Source of the DNA: Rhabdophis nuchalis
Lineage: Eukaryota; Chordata; Lepidosauria; Squamata; Natricidae
Reading direction: 5' to 3'
DNA: 64,000 nt
Assembly: GCA_039707465.1 (NCBI GenBank)
Contig: CM077644.1
Coordinates: 79,196,875-79,260,874 of the forward strand
This document shows positions 59,682 through 64,000 of this stretch, piece by piece. Below the pieces are notes generated by a model. It saw nothing but the letters and a program-made list of their open reading frames with translations, did no database searches and was not told where the DNA came from. The first letter of the stretch is position 1. The number at the start of each line of letters is the position of its first letter. The translations under genes were made by a program, and so were the position numbers.

Positions 59682-61433
59682 CCGTATTTTTCGGTGTATA
59701 AGACGCACCTTTTTACTCCAGAAAAAGGGTGAAAATCTGGATGCGTCTTATACGCCAAATGTAGCTCCCTGGGTCGTCTGAAAAAGGTGAATCTGGCGCT
59801 GCAGAGATTGTGATGGCTGGAAAGGAGAGAGGTTTTGCTTTTGGGATTCCCTCTCGGCTCGACTCTCAGGGCCTAGAGGGGTGGCGGCGGCGGCAGCAGC
59901 TCCTCACATTGCTGGGGAATGAAATCATTGTTGCCGTTGTCTCCCCTGAGCTGCCCGCTGAATCTCTGAGGCACCTTTCGCTTGCAGAGGAGGAGGGCGA
60001 GGGCAGAGTATACCAAAGACTTTGAGTAACTGGGAAAGAAAGCCGCGCTTGGAATCTGCCGGAAACTGCCACCTGATAAGCACACCTTTCTTTCCCAGTT
60101 ACTCAGAGCCTTTGGTTTAAGGAGGCACTACTTTAAGTTGCCCTTCTCCTCCTCAGAGATGGTGCCTCAGAGATGGTAGATTTCTCAGAATGCTAGTTTG
60201 GGAAGTTAAAAACCTGAAATGGGGACAATCAAGCTTGATTCAAAGGCTTTGGCGTCTGAGAATCCATAGAACAATCTCCTTTTTACAAAAGCTTTTCTCA
60301 GAATGCTAGTTTGGGAAGTTAAAAATCTGAAATAGGGTACAATCAAACTTGATTCAAAGGCTTTGGCTCCTGAAATTGCTGCGTTAGCAACCAAAATGCT
60401 GGTACCACGATCCCTGCAGCACCTGCTTTACCTGCTCTTTCTCGGGCGGTTCCAGGCAGCAGAGATCACGGCAATTTCTGGGTGGTAGTGCTGCAATTTC
60501 AGGAGCCAAAGCCTTTGAACCAAGCTTGATTGTATCCCATTCCAGGTTTTTAACTTCCCAGTCTAGTGTTCTGATAAAAGTCTTTGTAGAGAGATTATTC
60601 CTCTTCCCTTCCTCCCCCCCACTAAATCTCTCCAGATCTGCTTATTGCTATTGCGCCCAGCTATCGTATTTCTTTGCTGCATGACAGATCTGGATGGCTT
60701 GGGGGAGGGGGTGGAGGAAGGGAAGAGAAACAATATCCACGAAGGCTTTTCTCAGGACTCTAGATCTCCACTTTCTCTCCAGAAAAATGCTGTTTGTATC
60801 GTCGGGATTTCGGCTAATGGAACAAGCACGGGATGGAAAGGAAACTTCGGAATACAGGAGCGCCGTATTCCTGGAGCCTGGCAGCTGCCGCATTCCAAAG
60901 TTTCCTTTCCATCCAGCACTTCTTTCACTAGCCAAAATCCCAACGATGCCAATAGCTTTTTCCGGAGAGAAAGTGGAGATCTAGGGTCCTGAGAAAAGTC
61001 TTTGTGCAGAGGTGATTGGTTCTCTTCCCCCCCCCCCAAATATCTCTGGATCTGGTGTGTGTGTGACAAAGCAGCCTCATTTCCTTTATGCTTCTCTTTT
61101 GCCACTCAGGCGCCGCTGCGAGGAACCATTAATCCAAATGGAAGGGATTCCCACCCCTCCTTATCCAATGGTCTGTTCCCAGCCAAGCACAGCAGCAGCC
61201 ATTCAGAGGCCCCGCATGTCTTTCCCTCCTCGCTGAAGAGAAAAGTGGATTTGAGATTGATAAAAGCCTTACTCTTTAAGAAGATCAAGCTCGCATTTTT
61301 CATAAAAAATGGGGTGTGCAGATGGTTTGGGATGCCTGCAGAGTACTCCTGGGAGCCGGGGAGGGCAAAAACTTTTTTAAAAAAAATTTACTTCTTCAAA
61401 ATCTTAGTGCGTCTTATACTCCGAAAAATACGG
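59682..61433. mobile_element. Large TA-flanked foldback element, 1.75 kb
   Basis: Termini CCGTATTTTTCGG..TATAAGACGCAC on both ends in inverted orientation, flanked by TA (59680-59681, 61434-61435). The interior contains a direct repeat of about 110 bp (TCAGAATGCTAGTTTGGGAA at about 60185 and 60297) plus an inverted third copy at about 60495-60580. No transposase was found; small ORFs are overlapping frames of the repeats. Lies in the ZRANB2 intron between the 59192 and 63776 exons. Confidence 0.8.
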
Positions 61434-61503
61434 TAGTTAAAATCTATTAACATCATTTATTTTGAGGGAAAAAGAAACTATCTTTAAATATTAAGGTTTT
61501 TTT

Positions 61504-62389
61504 TTTAAGGCTGTGATTCCCGGCATCCCGGTACAACCAGTTGACTCCATCACTGGCCATAGGGGGCGAACACCTAACCCCTGTGGATGGGGCACGCAAC
61601 TTGGGCGTCCTCCTTGATGCCCGGCTGTCCATGGAAGATCAAGTGACAGCCGTGGCCAGGAGGGCGTTTTACCAGGTCCGCCTGGTCCGCCAGTTGCGTC
61701 CCCTATTGGATCGGGGTGCCCTTTACACAGCCACTCATGCCCTCGTGACATCCCGACTGGACTACAGCAATGCTCTCTACATGGGGCTCCCCTTGAGGTG
61801 CACCCGAAGGCTTCAGCTTGTCCAGAATGCAGCCGCGCGGGTAGTTATGGGAACCTCCAGGTTCTCCCATGTAACACCGCTCCTGCGCGAGCTGCATTGG
61901 CTGCCTGTCGTCTTTTGGTGCGCTTCAAGGTGTTAGTTATCATCTTTAAAGCGCTCCATGGCACGGGACCTAGCTATCTGCGGGATCGCATTCTGCCCCA
62001 TACATCCCTGCGGCCGATTCGCTCCCACAGAGAGGGACTTCTCCGGGTGCCGTCAACTAGGCTGTGCCAGCGGGCGACGCCCAGGGGAAGGGCCTTCTCT
62101 GTGATGGGCCCGACCCTCTGGAACGACCTTCCCCCCGAAATCAGAACAACCACGGACCTTCGCTCCTTCCGACAGAAACTAAAAACACACTTCTGCTTGG
62201 CTGGCCTAGGGTAATTTAAATTTTAAATTGTTTAGGGGTTTTAGGGATAGTTTTAGTTTTATAGGAGTTTTTAGCGCAGGGCCAGTTTAATTTGTTTTTA
62301 ACTCTGTATTCTGTCTGCTTTAATTGTTTTTTAATTCCCTGTGCCCTGCCTCGAGTCCCTTCGGGGAGAGAGAGCGGGTTATAAATAAA

Positions 62390-62429
<40 letters not shown>

Positions 62430-62430
62430 T
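61504..62430 (+). mobile_element. CR1 LINE 3' end with (ATT)n tail
   Basis: Plus-strand CR1 ORF2 C-terminal sequence: ARNLGVLLDARLSMEDQVTA, TSRLDYSNALYMGLPL, HVTPLLRELHWLPV, then after a one-base frame shift near 61915 RSHREGLLRVPS and GPTLWNDLPPEIRTT. The 3' UTR ends CCCGAGTCCCTTCGGGGAG...GGGTTATAAATAAATATT and runs into (ATT)n at 62392-62430. This is the microsatellite-tailed CR1 type described in snakes. It lies in a ZRANB2 intron. Confidence 0.88.
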
Positions 62431-62526
62431 TTCTTTATTCAACTAGATCAAACTGATATTGAAAACTGGAGTTAAAAAGTTATTTAACTGACAGGAATTA
62501 TGAGTTCATGCATACACTCATACATA

Positions 62527-63213
62527 CCATATTTTTCGGACTATAAGACGTTCTGAAGTATAAGATACACCTAACTTTTTGGGAGGAAAACAAGAAAAAA
62601 AAATCTGCCTCTACCTCCCAGCAATTTGCCTCCTTGCAGAAAATAGCAAAGTCAGCTTTAGCATAGCCTGATTTAACACGAGCAGCTGATTGACAGTTGG
62701 ATCTGCCTCCTGGAATACCGCCCATCAGCTGGCCCAGGCTGCCGGGATCGCTGCCGCCCATTGCCACCTATTGCCGCTTCTACACACATTTTTTGCCTCT
62801 GCGCATCCCATTTTAGTCTCCACGAGCCCCATTTCCCTCAGGTGGCGGGGATCGCTGCCACCAATCCTTGCTGCCTGGAACAGGCCAAAAATGGGGTGTG
62901 CCGAGGCAGCAACAGTGCTGATGGGCGGCAGCGACAATCCCTGCAGCCTGGAATAGCTGATAGTTGGTATTCCGGAGGCAGATCCAAACACCAATCAGAT
63001 GCTCGTGCTAAATCAGGCTGTGCTGAAGCTGACCACGCTTGTTTGCTATTTGCTGCAAAGAGGCAAATTGCTGGGAGGCAGAAGCCAAAGGGTGGGGGAC
63101 CAGTGGTTGGGCGTGGCTTCAGCAACATTCACTGTATAAGACACTCAGACATTTCCACCCACTTTTTGGGGGGGGGGGGGGGGATGTTGCATCTTATACT
63201 CCAAAAAATACGG
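62527..63213. mobile_element. TA-flanked foldback MITE, 0.69 kb
   Basis: Left CCATATTTTTCGGACTATAA and right TTATACTCCAAAAAATACGG, flanked by TA. Long imperfect arms: GTTGGATCTGCCTCCTGGAA near 62696 pairs with GGTATTCCGGAGGCAGATCC near 62966. A 16 nt G-run lies at 63168-63183 near the right end. Confidence 0.78.
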
Positions 63214-63775
63214 TATTCAATAAATATTTAATTCGTACTAGGATAATTGTTTCCTCTCACCAATGTTAAGCTACCATATCTCATACTGATTGTGTGTTTA
63301 TTTCCAATAGCTCTCCATTTCAAGTGACTTGTGGCAGCGTACATAATAAAACATCAACACAAATGAAAAATAATTTTTCAATTGATTATGTATTTGCTTT
63401 CTTAATTTTTGAAAGTTCCTTTGAGGACCAAACAAAAAGATATTTATTCAAATATACCGAGTTGTTTTATAGAACCATTTTAACTACTCTCCCCAAGCAT
63501 TAATAGTCATTTCATCCCTAAATGTACAAACACATCTTTTAGAAGACATTTACTGAAAACTGATCTAATTATACATTATTTTCCAAAGATGTTTCTAAAA
63601 AGTCCAGCATTCAGAGGACTTTGCATGTTACTTACCATACAGAAATAAAAGGGCTAAAGTCTCCCATCTTGCTGGATAAGGTAAGTGATCTCTATTAGAG
63701 TTGAGAAGTTAAGGTTAACACCATTCTAACATTTACCTATGAATGGAGTATTACGCCTTGAAGATTTTCTTTTAC

Positions 63776-63913
63776 CTCATCTAATTTATACTTAGACAGA
63801 TCTCCATCCTCATCCTCCTCTTCTTCCCCTTCAGATTCCTTATCTTCAACTTCCTTCAAGATAGATGCAGGACCAACAGGTTTACCTCTATATTTTTTCT
63901 TTTTGCGGCCAAA
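63776..63913 (-). CDS. ZRANB2: ZRANB2 internal coding exon (acidic region)
   Basis: ZRANB2 is a nuclear RanBP2-type zinc-finger, SR-like protein that affects splice-site choice. This 138 nt exon encodes 46 residues beginning FGRKKKKYRG, then SILKEVEDKE, an acidic run, and DLSKYKLDE. This matches the human linker between the zinc fingers and the RS domain very closely. It is flanked by AG (63914-63915) and a GTAAAAG donor, and is phase 0 on both sides. It is the first ZRANB2 exon in transcript order inside the window. The two zinc fingers lie beyond the right edge. Confidence 0.95.
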
Positions 63914-64000
63914 CTAACCAAAAACAAAACATAAATGTAAGCTGTTAGAACATGCTTACCTAGGAATTAAAAGACATTAGCTTATTGCAGAATATGCATA

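Noticed and set aside
44128..64000. miR-186 homologue in ZRANB2 introns
   Set aside because: Mammalian ZRANB2 hosts miR-186, but I found no matching seed-bearing hairpin by eye; the miRNA may be mammal-specific.
1..64000. CRISPR arrays, operons, prokaryotic genes, rRNA or tRNA genes
   Set aside because: None seen; the window has spliced vertebrate genes and eukaryotic transposons throughout.

Overview
The window looks like a chromosomal segment of a squamate reptile, probably a snake. It is AT-rich vertebrate DNA with introns, a CpG-rich first exon, many CR1 LINE 3' ends carrying microsatellite tails, L2 and L1 LINEs, and dense hAT-like and TA-flanked MITEs. No prokaryotic signal was seen. 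The species assignment is inferred from repeat content only.

Two protein-coding genes are recognised, both on the minus strand and in the tandem order ZRANB2 then PTGER3 that I recall for the human locus. PTGER3 (prostaglandin E2 receptor EP3) has its first coding exon at 35312-36172 inside a CpG-rich block. Its second exon is at 19200-19397, across a 15.9 kb intron. An in-frame read-through tail (19110-19199) resembles the retained-intron C-terminus of a mammalian EP3 isoform. Later alternative exons were not found and probably lie beyond the left edge. ZRANB2 (zinc-finger, SR-like splicing protein) contributes its last five coding exons (63776-63913, 59192-59370, 53740-53820, 44623-44784, 44126-44189). 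Its zinc-finger exons lie beyond the right edge.

The remainder is mostly mobile DNA. 1-19 kb, downstream of PTGER3 exon 2: CR1, hAT and L2 relics, microsatellites and long unassigned AT-rich stretches. 19.4-35 kb, PTGER3 intron 1: TA-flanked MITEs, a perfect 31 bp hairpin, L2 split by a MITE, and two related 1.0-1.3 kb hAT-like elements with polypyrimidine and GC-foldback interiors. 36.2-44.1 kb, intergenic: a palindromic hAT MITE, a broken CR1, and a 66 bp inverted copy of the PTGER3 translation-start region about 1.9 kb upstream of the gene. 44.8-63.8 kb, ZRANB2 introns: a 5'-truncated L1 with a long open ORF2, an ORF1-only L1-like element (HAL1-like) with perfect target-site duplications, a 1.1 kb MITE, large foldback MITEs and a CR1 3' end with an (ATT)n tail.

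The most unusual observations are the inverted PTGER3 start-codon copy, an upstream ORF ending in an ATGA overlap with the PTGER3 start, and the ORF1-only retroelement.
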